Assembly: GCA_046728935.1 (NCBI GenBank)
Contig: JBKPFS010000127.1
Coordinates: 1 to 12,384, forward strand
Length of the DNA: 12,384 nt
Origin: DATAFO01 sp046728935
GTDB taxonomy: Bacteria > Actinomycetota > Thermoleophilia > Solirubrobacterales > 70-9
Direction: 5' to 3'
Shown: one piece after another, positions 1 to 6,646 of the stretch
Layout: each line of letters opens with the position of its first letter
How positions within the stretch are numbered: position 1 is the stretch's first letter
Made by a program: the position numbers and the translations under genes
The notes under the pieces: generated by a model
The model's input: the letters and a program-made list of their open reading frames with translations, nothing else
Database searches by the model: none
Told to the model about the DNA's origin: nothing

Positions 1-164
1 TACTTGACCTGCACGCGCTCGAGCTCGTGCGACCCCGGGCGCGAGAAGATTAGGTCGAAGTCCCAGTCCTCGCCGTAGGGAATCGCGATCCGGTAGCCGC
101 GACGGATCAGGTCCCGCGCTACCTCGAGCTCCGCTCGATCGCCCTTCAGTTTCAAGGGAGCCAT
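1..164 (-). CDS. PD-(D/E)XK endonuclease-like protein, N-terminal part (runs off the left edge)
   Basis: Reading leftward from an ATG at 164-162, an open frame of 54 codons reaches the window edge. The visible protein begins MAPLKLKGDRAELEVARDL and continues with an RGY...IPYG stretch, then DWDFDLIF, and ends in ERVQVK. This layout (K-G-D-x-x-E near the start, a 'RGY..a.P.g' strand, an Asp in DFDLI at about residue 37, and Q-V-K at 52-54) matches the core of the stand-alone PD-(D/E)XK family typified by the group I intron-associated enzyme I-Ssp6803I (PDDEXK_5-like). In that family the Asp and the Q/E-x-K residues form the metal site. A GAAGG ribosome site lies about 6 bases before the ATG. 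The C-terminal half is outside the window, so completeness cannot be judged. No intron is visible next to it, so a homing role is not implied; a nuclease-fold protein of unknown target is the safe reading. Its start abuts a damaged iron permease gene on the other strand. Confidence 0.7.
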   Translation of the reverse strand, partial: MAPLKLKGDRAELEVARDLIRRGYRIAIPYGEDWDFDLIFSRPGSHELERVQVK

Positions 165-167
165 TGC

Positions 168-913
168 TTGCCTTCTGGTGCTGCGAGCACCGCCTTCATC
201 GCCGCCTTTGCCACCTGGTTCGCCGTCGACGCCCTACTGGAGCTCGCCTCGCCGCTGGGCCCGCGGCTGGAGGCGATCACCGGCTTATCGCGATCGTCGT
301 CCTGCTCGTCGTCCTCAACTGGTTCGTGCACAGCGTCTACTGGACTGGGTGGATCTCCAGCCACCATCGCCGCCGCCGCCGGCTGCTCGCCGCAACCGGG
401 CTCGCGGCCACGCTCGGGCTGGTCGCGCTCGGATTCACCAGCGTCTACCGGGAGGGCTTCGAGGTCGTGCTCTTCCTCCAGGCCCTCAAGTACCAGTCCG
501 GCGGCGGCGTGGTCGTCGAGGGGCTCATCGCCGGCCTGGTGGCCACCGCGGTGGTGGGCATCGCGATCTTCGTCGTCGGGCGGCGACTCCCATACCGGCG
601 CATGCTCGTCCTCACCGGCGTGCTCGTCGGCTGCGTGCTCGTCGTGATGACCGGGGGCACCGCCCTCTCCTTCCAGAGCCTCGGCTGGCTTCCCAGCCAT
701 CCGCTTCCCTTCGACCTCCCCGTGTGGCTCGGCTCCTGGTTCGAGATCTACTCCACCTACGAGACGGTCGGCGGCCAGCTCGCGGCCGCCGGCTTCGTGA
801 TCGGCTCCTACTACCTCGCACGCTACCTCCGCGTTACCCGGCCGGCGAGGGCGGGCGCTCCCGCCGCCCGGAAGGCGGACGCGCGGCCCGTCGCGGCGCC
901 CGACTTCTCCTGA
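168..913 (+). pseudogene. FTR1-family iron permease relic: N-terminus missing and frameshifted
   Basis: FTR1/EfeU-type permeases carry iron across the inner membrane with two REXXE motifs in separate helices. Only the second is present here (REGFE in SVYREGFEVVLFLQA), followed by YRRMLVLTGVLVG and a C-terminal YETVGGQLAAAGFVIGSYY segment, all typical of the family. The similarity is split over two frames. From about 190 to 285 the frame of the TTG at 168 gives AFATWFAVDALLE and GPRLEAITGL. From about 284 the frame two bases on gives LIAIVVLLVVLNWFVHS and runs to the TGA at 911-913. One missing base near 282-288 would explain the switch. The usual N-terminal part with the first REGLE-type motif is absent, because upstream bases belong to the leftward nuclease-like gene. 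An AAGGGAG lies before the TTG, but that frame ends at 645-647 after about 159 residues, so no functional transporter is expected. A sequencing or assembly error is the alternative for the frameshift. Confidence 0.8.
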
Positions 914-1006
914 GCGGCGCCGCCCGCTCCAGCTCTGACCGCCGGGCCTTCATGGCCCTTTCATCGCCCCTCCATAGAAATGGGGTGAAGCGACCGGAAG
1001 GGCACC

Positions 1007-2380
1007 ATGGAGGCGAGGAGACACCTGATCGGATGCGCTGCAGCGGCCCTCGTGGCGGCGCTTCTCGGCGCGTGCGGCGGCGACGATGCGACCTCAGCGT
1101 CCGGCTCGGCCGCGGCGGCGAGCTCAACCGAGATCCGGCAGCCGGGCCTGAACACACTGAGCAAGGCAACGCGCGCCAGGCTCGCGCCGGACAGCCAGCG
1201 CGTCGACCTCGAGATGCCCTCCTTCTCAAACCCGACCGAGGTCACAAATCCCCTCTTCCCGATCAGCGAGCTCGAGTCCGTCGTGATCCTCGGCGAGGTG
1301 GAGGGGGAGCCGCTCAAGGTGGAGACCACGCTCCTGCCCGAGACCAAGACCGTGGTGTGGAACGGCCAGCACATTGAGGCGCTCCAGTCCCAGTTCCTCG
1401 CCTATCTGCGCGGGCGCATCACCGAGTCCGCGATCGACCTCTACGCGCAGGCGGACGACGGATCGGTGTGGTACTTCGGCGAGGACGTGGTCGACTACGT
1501 GAATGGCCACGCCGACACCACCGAGGGCACCTGGCACGTCGGCGTCGACGGCCCCGCGGCGATGATCATGCCCGCCGAGCCGCAGGTGGGCGACGTCTAT
1601 CGCACCGAGAACATCCCCGGCGTCGCCTTCGAGCAGGTGACCGTGCGCAGGGTCAACAAGACCGTGGACGGTCCGGCCGGGCCGATCGAGGGCGCGATGG
1701 TCGGCGTCGAGCTCCACCAGGACGAGCGGGCGCTCGAGCCGAAGACCTTCGCGCCGGGCCACGGTGAGTTCTACTCGGGCACCCCGCACGACTTCGAGGC
1801 CAACGCCCTCGCGGTTCCCGCCGATGCGCTCTCCGAGCCCGTGCCCACGGAGCTCGAGACGCTCGCCAGCGGCCCGATCGACCTCTCCGAAGCCGCCCAA
1901 GCCGGCGATTGGAGCGCCGCCGCGGCTGGTCTGGACGACCTCAAGGACGCGTGGTCTACCTACCGGGCGGATCCCGTCCCCGAACGCCTGGCCGCGGAGA
2001 TGCAGGGCGCCCTTCACTCACTCGCCCAGGTCGTCGACGCTCGTGACGCCGCACAGGTGGCGCAGAGGGCGCTTGACGTCGCCGGCGGGAGCCTCGACCT
2101 CCAGCTGCGCTACCGACCGCGCGTCGAGGTCGACGCTTCCCGCTTCGGGATCTGGGCTCGGCGGCTCGAGGCCGATGCGCAGGCGCACCGCACGGGCGCC
2201 GTCACCGGAGACGTGACCGCGCTCGAGTTCATCCGCGAGCGGCTTCCGCCCTCGACCGCGGACGGCAACCGGGTCGATGACCAGCTCCGCTACCTGCGCG
2301 CCGTCGCCGACGCGGAGGAGTTCGCGGTCGCGGCGGACGAGGCGACACGGCTGCGCGGGACCCTCGCCGCGCTGGACTAG
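1007..2380 (+). CDS. Secreted lipoprotein of unknown function (457 aa)
   Basis: The protein starts with a classic lipoprotein signal: Arg-rich n-region (MEARRHLIG), hydrophobic stretch, and lipobox LLGAC with the lipidated Cys at residue 23, followed by GGDD. It should be exported and anchored on the outer face of the membrane. A strong GGAAGGG lies 4 bases before the ATG. Residues about 75-270 contain NPLFPIS, LYAQADDGSVWYFGEDVVDYVNG-type strands (spelled here only in outline) and GTWHVGVDGPAAMIMP, a pattern I associate with a beta-rich domain common in secreted actinobacterial proteins of unknown role. Residues about 285-457 are helical and rich in Ala, Asp and Glu, with a LDLQLRYRPRVEVD segment. 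The gene follows the FTR1 relic by 93 bases on the same strand, so it may once have served iron uptake. No EfeO/M75 metal motif (HxxE) was recognised. The gene itself looks intact. Function is unknown; lipoprotein status is well supported. Confidence 0.8.
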   Translation: MEARRHLIGCAAAALVAALLGACGGDDATSASGSAAAASSTEIRQPGLNTLSKATRARLAPDSQRVDLEMPSFSNPTEVTNPLFPISELESVVILGEVEGEPLKVETTLLPETKTVVWNGQHIEALQSQFLAYLRGRITESAIDLYAQADDGSVWYFGEDVVDYVNGHADTTEGTWHVGVDGPAAMIMPAEPQVGDVYRTENIPGVAFEQVTVRRVNKTVDGPAGPIEGAMVGVELHQDERALEPKTFAPGHGEFYSGTPHDFEANALAVPADALSEPVPTELETLASGPIDLSEAAQAGDWSAAAAGLDDLKDAWSTYRADPVPERLAAEMQGALHSLAQVVDARDAAQVAQRALDVAGGSLDLQLRYRPRVEVDASRFGIWARRLEADAQAHRTGAVTGDVTALEFIRERLPPSTADGNRVDDQLRYLRAVADAEEFAVAADEATRLRGTLAALD

Positions 2381-2398
2381 CCACCGCCTCGCCCGGGG

Positions 2399-2584
2399 CT
2401 ACTCGTCCGGCGGGTGCCTGAGCGCGCCGATCAGCGGTAACCCCAGCAGCAGGAGGATCAGGATCGCGGCGACGGTGAAGATGTCGAAGCCGTACTCGAT
2501 CGCCACGGCGGCGGTCATCCCGCCGAAGAGCACGCAGAAGCTGATCCCAGCGATCAGGAGCGCTGAGCGAACGGTCGGGTCCAC
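2399..2584 (-). CDS. Small two-helix membrane protein (61 aa)
   Basis: A short protein with two hydrophobic segments, about residues 7-28 (ALLIAGISFCVLFGGMTAAV) and 33-54 (DIFTVAAILILLLLGLPLIG), separated by a short acidic turn (EYGFD) and ending in a charged tail (RHPPDE). The GTG start at 2584-2582 lies only 4 bases after the stop of the rhomboid gene on the same strand, so the two are probably co-transcribed and translationally coupled. I recognise no family. It may be an accessory membrane protein of the rhomboid or an unrelated small membrane protein. It ends 18 bases from the convergent lipoprotein gene, leaving no room for a separate terminator. Confidence 0.65.
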   Translation of the reverse strand: MDPTVRSALLIAGISFCVLFGGMTAAVAIEYGFDIFTVAAILILLLLGLPLIGALRHPPDE

Positions 2585-2588
2585 GGGG

Positions 2589-3467
2589 TCAGTAGACCGG
2601 GTAGGGCGGCTCGATCGTCCGCTCGCGATAGCGGTTGGCGAACAGCCTGATTGCCGCGAGGCCGAAGATGAATCCCCCGACGTGGGCGAAGTAGGCGACC
2701 CCCCCGCTGCCGGCGACGTCGGGGATCGCCGTCTGCCCGATAGCCGGCACGAACTGGAGCAGGAACCAGATTCCGAGCATCACGAACGCCGGCACCTCGA
2801 CCAGCGTGACGAAGAAGATGATGAAGATCAGGGTCAGCACCCTGGCTTGGGGATGGAGCAAGGCGTAGCCGCCGAGCACGCCGGCCACCGCTCCGCTGGC
2901 GCCGATCGTGGGTCCCGTCGCCCCGGTATCAAGGAGCGCCTGCGAGTACACGGCGATCAACCCCGCGAGGACGTAGAAGAGGATGAACCGCCCGCGTCCC
3001 ATCGCGTCCTCGACGTTGTTGCCGAAGATCCACAGGAAGAGCATGTTGCCCGCCAGGTGGAGGATGCCGCCGTGCATGAACATCGAGGTGAACACGGTCA
3101 CCCACCAGGCCGCCTGGTCCAACGGGATCGGCTTCGCGTTGAACCCCTGCGCCGCGGCTTCCTCCGCGAACGCCTGCGCCCTGCGAAGCTCGGGCGTTCC
3201 CTCGCAGACCACCTCCGCCTCGGCTTGGGCATTGGTGCGCGGCACCGCCCCGAGGAAGCACTTGTCCTCGCTCGGATGGGTGATCCGGTACGGGATCGCC
3301 CCGTAATCCAGCGCGCTCTGGTCGAGGGCGCTGAATCCCGCCTGATTCAGCTGGCGGTCGGTCGGGAACTGGGTCTGCCAGATGAAGGCCGCCACGTTCG
3401 CGACGATCAGGAGCACCGTCAGGATCGGGAAGCGATCCGTCGGGATGTTGTCCTTGAGCGGGATCAA
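2589..3467 (-). CDS. Rhomboid-family intramembrane serine protease (292 aa)
   Basis: Rhomboids cut transmembrane segments inside the lipid bilayer with a Ser-His dyad. The nucleophile is in GASG (Ser191, within PTIGASGAVAG) and the His is in AYFAHVGG (His262). The upstream HGGILHLAGNMLFLW block (residues 132-146) supplies the conserved H-x-x-x-N, and N-V-E-D-A-M-G-R follows in the next loop. The N-terminus IPLKDNIPT is characteristic of the bacterial subgroup. A periplasmic-type insertion of about 85 residues between the first and second helices (about 33-118) contains two Cys (70 and 88), which could form a disulphide. TTG at 3467 is chosen because it gives the family-typical IPLKDN start. 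No ribosome site precedes it, and a TAGTGT box ends 9 bases upstream, so the mRNA may be leaderless. The gene is followed after 4 bases by a small membrane protein gene. Substrate unknown. Confidence 0.92.
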   Translation of the reverse strand: MIPLKDNIPTDRFPILTVLLIVANVAAFIWQTQFPTDRQLNQAGFSALDQSALDYGAIPYRITHPSEDKCFLGAVPRTNAQAEAEVVCEGTPELRRAQAFAEEAAAQGFNAKPIPLDQAAWWVTVFTSMFMHGGILHLAGNMLFLWIFGNNVEDAMGRGRFILFYVLAGLIAVYSQALLDTGATGPTIGASGAVAGVLGGYALLHPQARVLTLIFIIFFVTLVEVPAFVMLGIWFLLQFVPAIGQTAIPDVAGSGGVAYFAHVGGFIFGLAAIRLFANRYRERTIEPPYPVY

Positions 3468-3503
3468 GCCGGGGCAACACTACGGGCTTGTCACACTTGG
3501 ACC
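3468..3503. promoter_or_regulatory. 36-base divergent promoter region, possibly leaderless
   Basis: Only 36 bases separate the leftward rhomboid start from the rightward DUF4395 gene start, so both promoters must lie in or overlap this gap. Reading leftward, TAGTGT at 3482-3477 fits the TAnnnT -10 pattern. A transcript starting about 7 bases on would begin at or just before the TTG, giving a leaderless mRNA, which fits the lack of a Shine-Dalgarno sequence. No convincing -35 was found for either direction, and the rightward gene has only a weak GGA before its ATG. Confidence 0.25.
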
Positions 3504-4208
3504 ATGACCACTAGGTCGCCGAGGACGGCCGATCCCTGGCGCGATACGGACGTGATCGACTCCCGCGCGCCGCCCTTCAACCAGGCGGTTGTGGGCACGG
3601 TGGCGCTCCTCGGCGTCGTCTTCGGGTGGCCGCTCGCCTGGGCGCTCATGGGCGCGCAGCTCGCGATCGGCGTCACCCTCGGTCGTCGCTTCTGCATCAC
3701 CTGCCTCGCGTACTTCGGCATCGTCCAGCCGCTTCTCGGTGAGGGTGAGCTCGAGGACTCGCGCCCGCCGCGGCTCGCCAACGTCATCGGCGCGACCTTC
3801 CTGCTCACTGCCGCGCTCGCCTGGTGGCTCGGCGCCGAGGCGGTGGGAATCGCGCTGGGCGCGCTCGTCGCGGCCCTGGCCCTGCTCGCGGCCTCGACCG
3901 GGTTCTGCGCGGGCTGCGAGATCTATCGGCTCGGGGCCCGGCTGCGGGGGATCTCTCCCCGCCACTATGGACGCCTCGACCCCGCCGACCTGGCCGGCCT
4001 CGGCGGGCACCGGCGCACCTACGTCGAGTTCACGCACCCGCTGTGCGCCGAGTGCGCGGAATGGGAGCGCCGCCTCGCGGACGAGCCGCTGATTAAGCTC
4101 GACGTCCGCGAGCGCCCCGACCTCGCGCGCAAGTACGCGGTCGCGATCGTGCCAACCGTGCTCGCCGTCAACGCGGACGGCGCGGTCCTAGAGCGCCTCG
4201 CGCCTTAG
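3504..4208 (+). CDS. DUF4395 membrane protein fused to a thioredoxin-like domain (234 aa)
   Basis: Residues 19-150 match the DUF4395 membrane family: DSRAPPFNQAVVGT, then GVTLGRRFCITCLAYF, LLGEGELEDSRPPR, and STGFCAGCEIYRL. It contains two CxxC pairs (Cys64/Cys67 and Cys135/Cys138) beside about four membrane segments. Residues about 172-234 look like the core of a thioredoxin-fold domain: YVEFTHPLCAEC (CAEC at 181-184), a short KLDVRERPDLARKYAV strand-helix, and VPTV with the likely cis-Pro at 217. Its C-terminus is short, ending soon after the strand VLAVNADGAVLERL, so the last helix of a full thioredoxin is missing. Neighbouring DUF4395 and thioredoxin-like genes are common, and here they form one chain. 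The three CxxC pairs suggest a membrane thiol-disulphide relay, but this is inference. The ATG at 3504 is chosen because the open frame continues far upstream only as a shadow of the rhomboid gene. The DUF3291 gene follows after 10 bases. Confidence 0.85.
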   Translation: MTTRSPRTADPWRDTDVIDSRAPPFNQAVVGTVALLGVVFGWPLAWALMGAQLAIGVTLGRRFCITCLAYFGIVQPLLGEGELEDSRPPRLANVIGATFLLTAALAWWLGAEAVGIALGALVAALALLAASTGFCAGCEIYRLGARLRGISPRHYGRLDPADLAGLGGHRRTYVEFTHPLCAECAEWERRLADEPLIKLDVRERPDLARKYAVAIVPTVLAVNADGAVLERLAP

Positions 4209-4218
4209 GCTGCTGCCC

Positions 4219-4725
4219 ATGACCGACGCCTTCCACGTCGCCCAGGTCAATGTCGCGTTGCCGCGGGAGCCGCTCGACTCGCCCGCGCTGGCGGAGTTCG
4301 TCGCCAACCTCGAGCCCGTGAACGCTCTTGCCGACGCCGCGCCGGGCTTCGTCTGGCGACTCCAAGACTCGAGCGGCGACGCCACGTCGATCCGCGCCTT
4401 CGACGACGGGCGGCTGATCATCAACATGTCGGTCTGGGAGTCGATCGAGGCCCTGTGGCGTTTCGTCTACGACGGTCGCCATTTGGAGGTCATGCGCCGT
4501 CGCCGCGAATGGTTCACTCGCATGGCCGAGTCCCATCTCGCCCTGTGGTGGATCCCCGCGGACGAGATCCCCTCCATCGCCGAGGCCGAGGAGCGGGTCG
4601 ACCATCTGCGCGCCCACGGTCCAACCCCGTTCGCGTTCACCTTCAAGCAGCGGTTCCCCGCACCGGGCGCCGAGCCCTCGCTGGAGCCGATCGCCGACGG
4701 CCGCGAGCCCTGCCCGGCCGGCTGA
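4219..4725 (+). CDS. DUF3291 domain-containing protein (168 aa)
   Basis: Nearly the whole chain matches the DUF3291 pattern. The N-terminus reads HVAQVNVALPREPLDSP, followed by FVANLEPVNALADAAPGFVWRL, DATSIRAFDD, IINMSVWESIEALWRFVY, a basic RRRREWF stretch, LALWWIP, and EERVDHLRAHGPTPFAFTFK near the end. The family has a ferredoxin-like (dimeric alpha-beta barrel/antibiotic monooxygenase-like) appearance, but its reaction is unknown. No signal peptide or membrane segment is seen, so it is probably cytosolic. It starts 10 bases after the DUF4395-thioredoxin gene and is probably co-transcribed with it. Its TGA (4723-4725) faces the lipA stop with only 3 bases between, and no terminator is visible there. 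The start has only a weak AGG ribosome site. Confidence 0.88.
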   Translation: MTDAFHVAQVNVALPREPLDSPALAEFVANLEPVNALADAAPGFVWRLQDSSGDATSIRAFDDGRLIINMSVWESIEALWRFVYDGRHLEVMRRRREWFTRMAESHLALWWIPADEIPSIAEAEERVDHLRAHGPTPFAFTFKQRFPAPGAEPSLEPIADGREPCPAG

Positions 4726-4728
4726 GCT

Positions 4729-5709
4729 CTACGCGGCCGCCGCGCGACGCTCGGAGACCTCGCGGGCCGACTCGTCCGCGTGGTAGGAGCTGCGGACGAG
4801 GGGGCCGGAGGCCACCGACTCGAAGCCGATCTCGTAGGCGGCGTCCCGGAGGGCGTCGAACTCGTCCGGGTGCCAGTAGCGCTCGACGGGCAGATGGCGC
4901 TCCGTGGGCCGCAGGTACTGGCCCACGGTGAGTATCTGAACGCGGTGCTCCCGCAGGATCTCGAACGCCTCGACCATCTCGTCGAACGTCTCGCCGAGGC
5001 CGACCATGAGGCCCGACTTGGTTACGACCTCGTCGCCCGCCATCTCCTTCGCGAGCCGCAGGACTCGGCAGGAGCGCAGGAAGTCGGAGCCGCGGCGCGC
5101 TCGCGGATAAAGACGCGGGACGGTCTCGACGTTGTGGTTGAAGACGTCGGGGCGCTCGTTGATGACGCGGGCGAGCGGCATCTCCTGCCCGCGGAAGTCG
5201 GGGGTCAGCACCTCGACCTTGCACTCCGGGGCGAGCATCCTGATCGAGCGGATCACGCCGACGAAGGCGCCGGCGCCGTAGTCAGGGAGATCGTCGCGGT
5301 CGACCGAGGTGACGACCGCGTGCTGCAGACCCATCTGCTGCACCTGGCGCGCGACGCGCAGGGGCTCGAGCGGGTCGTTCCAGGTCGGCACACCCGTCTG
5401 GACGTTGCAGAAGCCGCACCGGCGGGTGCAGACGTCGCCGAGGATCATGAATGTGGCGGTGCCCCGCTCCCAGCACTCGCCGACGTTGGGGCAGTTGGCC
5501 TCCTGGCAGACGGTGTGCAGGTTGTCCGCCTCGATCGTCTGCTTCAGGCGGCGGTAGTTCGGCCCGCCCGGGGCCGGGACCTTGAGCCAGGGAGGCTTGC
5601 GGGCGCGGAATGGGAGGCCGCCGTTCGTCTTCGCGCCGCCGGGGTTGGCGCGCGAGCGGGTGACGTGGATGCGCTCCGCCGCCCCCGTGCCGTTGCCGTT
5701 GGTGCTCAC
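4729..5709 (-). CDS. lipA: Lipoyl synthase LipA
   Basis: LipA is a radical-SAM enzyme that inserts two sulphurs into protein-bound octanoyl groups, finishing the lipoyl cofactor of E2 and GcvH. Both iron-sulphur binding sets are present: CQEANCPNVGEC (Cys68, 73, 79) for the auxiliary cluster and CTRRCGFC (Cys94, 98, 101) for the SAM cluster. The RSSYHA box, whose Ser ligates the auxiliary cluster, is at 306-311. The KPPWLKVPAP and VVTSVDRDDLPDYG stretches are also family-typical. GTG at 5709 gives 326 residues, the usual size. An AGGAG overlaps the lipB stop and sits 10 bases upstream. A longer frame to 5799 would overlap lipB by 77 bases and add a non-conserved Arg/Pro-rich tail. lipA follows lipB by 13 bases, so one mRNA is likely. 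Together with the upstream E2 gene it ties cofactor synthesis to its client. Confidence 0.96.
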   Translation of the reverse strand: MSTNGNGTGAAERIHVTRSRANPGGAKTNGGLPFRARKPPWLKVPAPGGPNYRRLKQTIEADNLHTVCQEANCPNVGECWERGTATFMILGDVCTRRCGFCNVQTGVPTWNDPLEPLRVARQVQQMGLQHAVVTSVDRDDLPDYGAGAFVGVIRSIRMLAPECKVEVLTPDFRGQEMPLARVINERPDVFNHNVETVPRLYPRARRGSDFLRSCRVLRLAKEMAGDEVVTKSGLMVGLGETFDEMVEAFEILREHRVQILTVGQYLRPTERHLPVERYWHPDEFDALRDAAYEIGFESVASGPLVRSSYHADESAREVSERRAAAA

Positions 5710-5722
5710 CGCGGCCACGCTC

Positions 5723-6469
5723 CTACCGTACCGGGGCCGCGGCGTCGGCCGCGAGCGCCGCGGTTCCCTCGACCCGGTTCGCCAGCTCGGAGGCGGCAAG
5801 CTCGGCCGGGATGCGCTCGTACACCTCGGCGAAGCGACGGGCGAGCGCGCTCGCGAACTCGTCCAGATCCTGTTCGGCGCCCAGCTCGCGGCACACGGAT
5901 GACATCTGCACCGCCTCGATCCCGCAGGGGACGATCCACTCGAACGGCTGGAGGCCGTTGTTGACGTTGATCGCCAGCCCGTGCGTGGTCACGCCGCGGT
6001 TGACGTGGATGCCGATCGAGCCGATCTTGCGCGCCTCGCCGGCAGGCGGCGGATCGCCGTTCGTCCACACGCCCGTAAGGCCCTCGATCACCCGCGCCTC
6101 GACGCCCCATTCCCCGAGCGTGCCGATCATCACCCGCTCCATCCGGCGGATGTAGTCGTGGACGTCGTCGCCGTAGGGCTTCAGGCTCACGATCGGGTAG
6201 GCGACGAGCTGGCCCGGCCCGTGGTATGTGACGCGGCCCCCGCGATCGGTGTCGGTGACCTCGATCCCCTGCATCCGGTACCAGTCCTCGCCCATCGGCA
6301 ACTCGCCCGACTGCGTGCGCCGCCCCATCGTGTAGACGGGGGGATGCTCGAGGAGGAGCAGCAAATCGGGTACCTCACCGGCGTGGCGCGCCTCCTCGAG
6401 CCGCTTCTGCGCTTGGCGCGCGTCCTCGTACGGCACCAGGCCGCAGCGAACGACCGCGATCTCGTCCAT
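5723..6469 (-). CDS. lipB: Octanoyltransferase LipB
   Basis: LipB moves octanoate from acyl carrier protein onto the lipoyl lysine of target proteins, the step before LipA. Family blocks are clear: LLLLEHPPVYTMGRR, the RGGRVTYHGPGQLVAYPI glycine-rich block (His83), RKIGSIGIHVNRGVTTHG with the catalytic Lys148, and WIVPCGIE with the nucleophile Cys182. ATG at 6469 gives 248 residues beginning MDEIAVVRCGLVPYEDA. It has AAGG 8 bases upstream and matches family length. A frame open to 6634 would add 55 residues, but these are encoded by the intergenic inverted repeat and are not LipB-like. The gene is separated from the upstream dehydrogenase gene by 177 bases filled by that repeat, and is followed by lipA after 13 bases. 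Whether it has its own promoter is unclear; none was found. Confidence 0.96.
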   Translation of the reverse strand: MDEIAVVRCGLVPYEDARQAQKRLEEARHAGEVPDLLLLLEHPPVYTMGRRTQSGELPMGEDWYRMQGIEVTDTDRGGRVTYHGPGQLVAYPIVSLKPYGDDVHDYIRRMERVMIGTLGEWGVEARVIEGLTGVWTNGDPPPAGEARKIGSIGIHVNRGVTTHGLAINVNNGLQPFEWIVPCGIEAVQMSSVCRELGAEQDLDEFASALARRFAEVYERIPAELAASELANRVEGTAALAADAAAPVR

Positions 6470-6478
6470 CGACACCTT

Positions 6479-6640
6479 AGTGGGGCCTCTCACAACGTTT
6501 GGCTGAAATGACGGCCCCAGATCGCCGCCATGCTGCGTCCTCAGTCGCCCGAGTAGCGCTGCTACTCGGGCTCCCTGCGTCCTTCCCTGTCGGCGCCTGG
6601 GTCTCGTCATTTCCTGGCCAACGTTATGAGACACCCCACT
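6479..6640. repeat. 162-base imperfect inverted repeat (MITE-like or long stem-loop)
   Basis: The outer arms are 6479-6512 and 6606-6640. Read inward, the left arm is AGTGGGGCCTCTCACAACG... and the complement of the right arm is AGTGGGGTGTCTCATAACG.... About 28 of 35 aligned columns agree, including AGTGGGG, TCTCA, AACGTT and GAAATGAC. Weaker symmetry continues inward with CCCAG and CGCCG to about 6528 and 6591. Next comes an unpaired 20/20-base internal loop, where CTGCGTCCT occurs on both sides as a direct repeat (6533-6541 and 6575-6583), and then a perfect hairpin. The element starts 6 bases past the dehydrogenase stop and ends at the lipB ribosome site. It could be a miniature transposable element, a processing or attenuation structure, or a terminator without a U-tract. 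No clear target-site duplication was seen. Confidence 0.8.
6548..6570. repeat. Perfect central hairpin, 10-bp stem and 3-base loop
   Basis: CCCGAGTAGC (6548-6557), a GCT loop, and GCTACTCGGG (6561-6570) pair without a mismatch. It lies at the centre of the larger inverted repeat. There is no T-run on either strand after it, so it is not a standard intrinsic terminator. Confidence 0.9.
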
Positions 6641-6646
6641 CGTGTG

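Noticed and set aside
282..290. Programmed frameshift in the FTR1 gene
   Set aside because: No slippery heptamer is present at the switch, and the missing N-terminal half means the product would not work anyway.
912..929. GAGCGG/CCGCTC hairpin at the FTR1 stop as a terminator
   Set aside because: Only a 6-bp stem, with no T-run after it.
2277..3503. Upstream extension of the DUF4395-thioredoxin frame to 2277
   Set aside because: It crosses the rhomboid and small membrane protein genes antisense and shows only low-complexity composition; family similarity starts just after the ATG at 3504.
5710..5799. 30-residue N-terminal extension of LipA
   Set aside because: It overlaps the lipB coding end and is Arg/Pro-rich; GTG 5709 has a ribosome site overlapping the lipB stop.
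6470..6634. 55-residue N-terminal extension of LipB
   Set aside because: It is encoded by the inverted repeat and is not LipB-like; ATG 6469 with AAGG upstream matches family starts.
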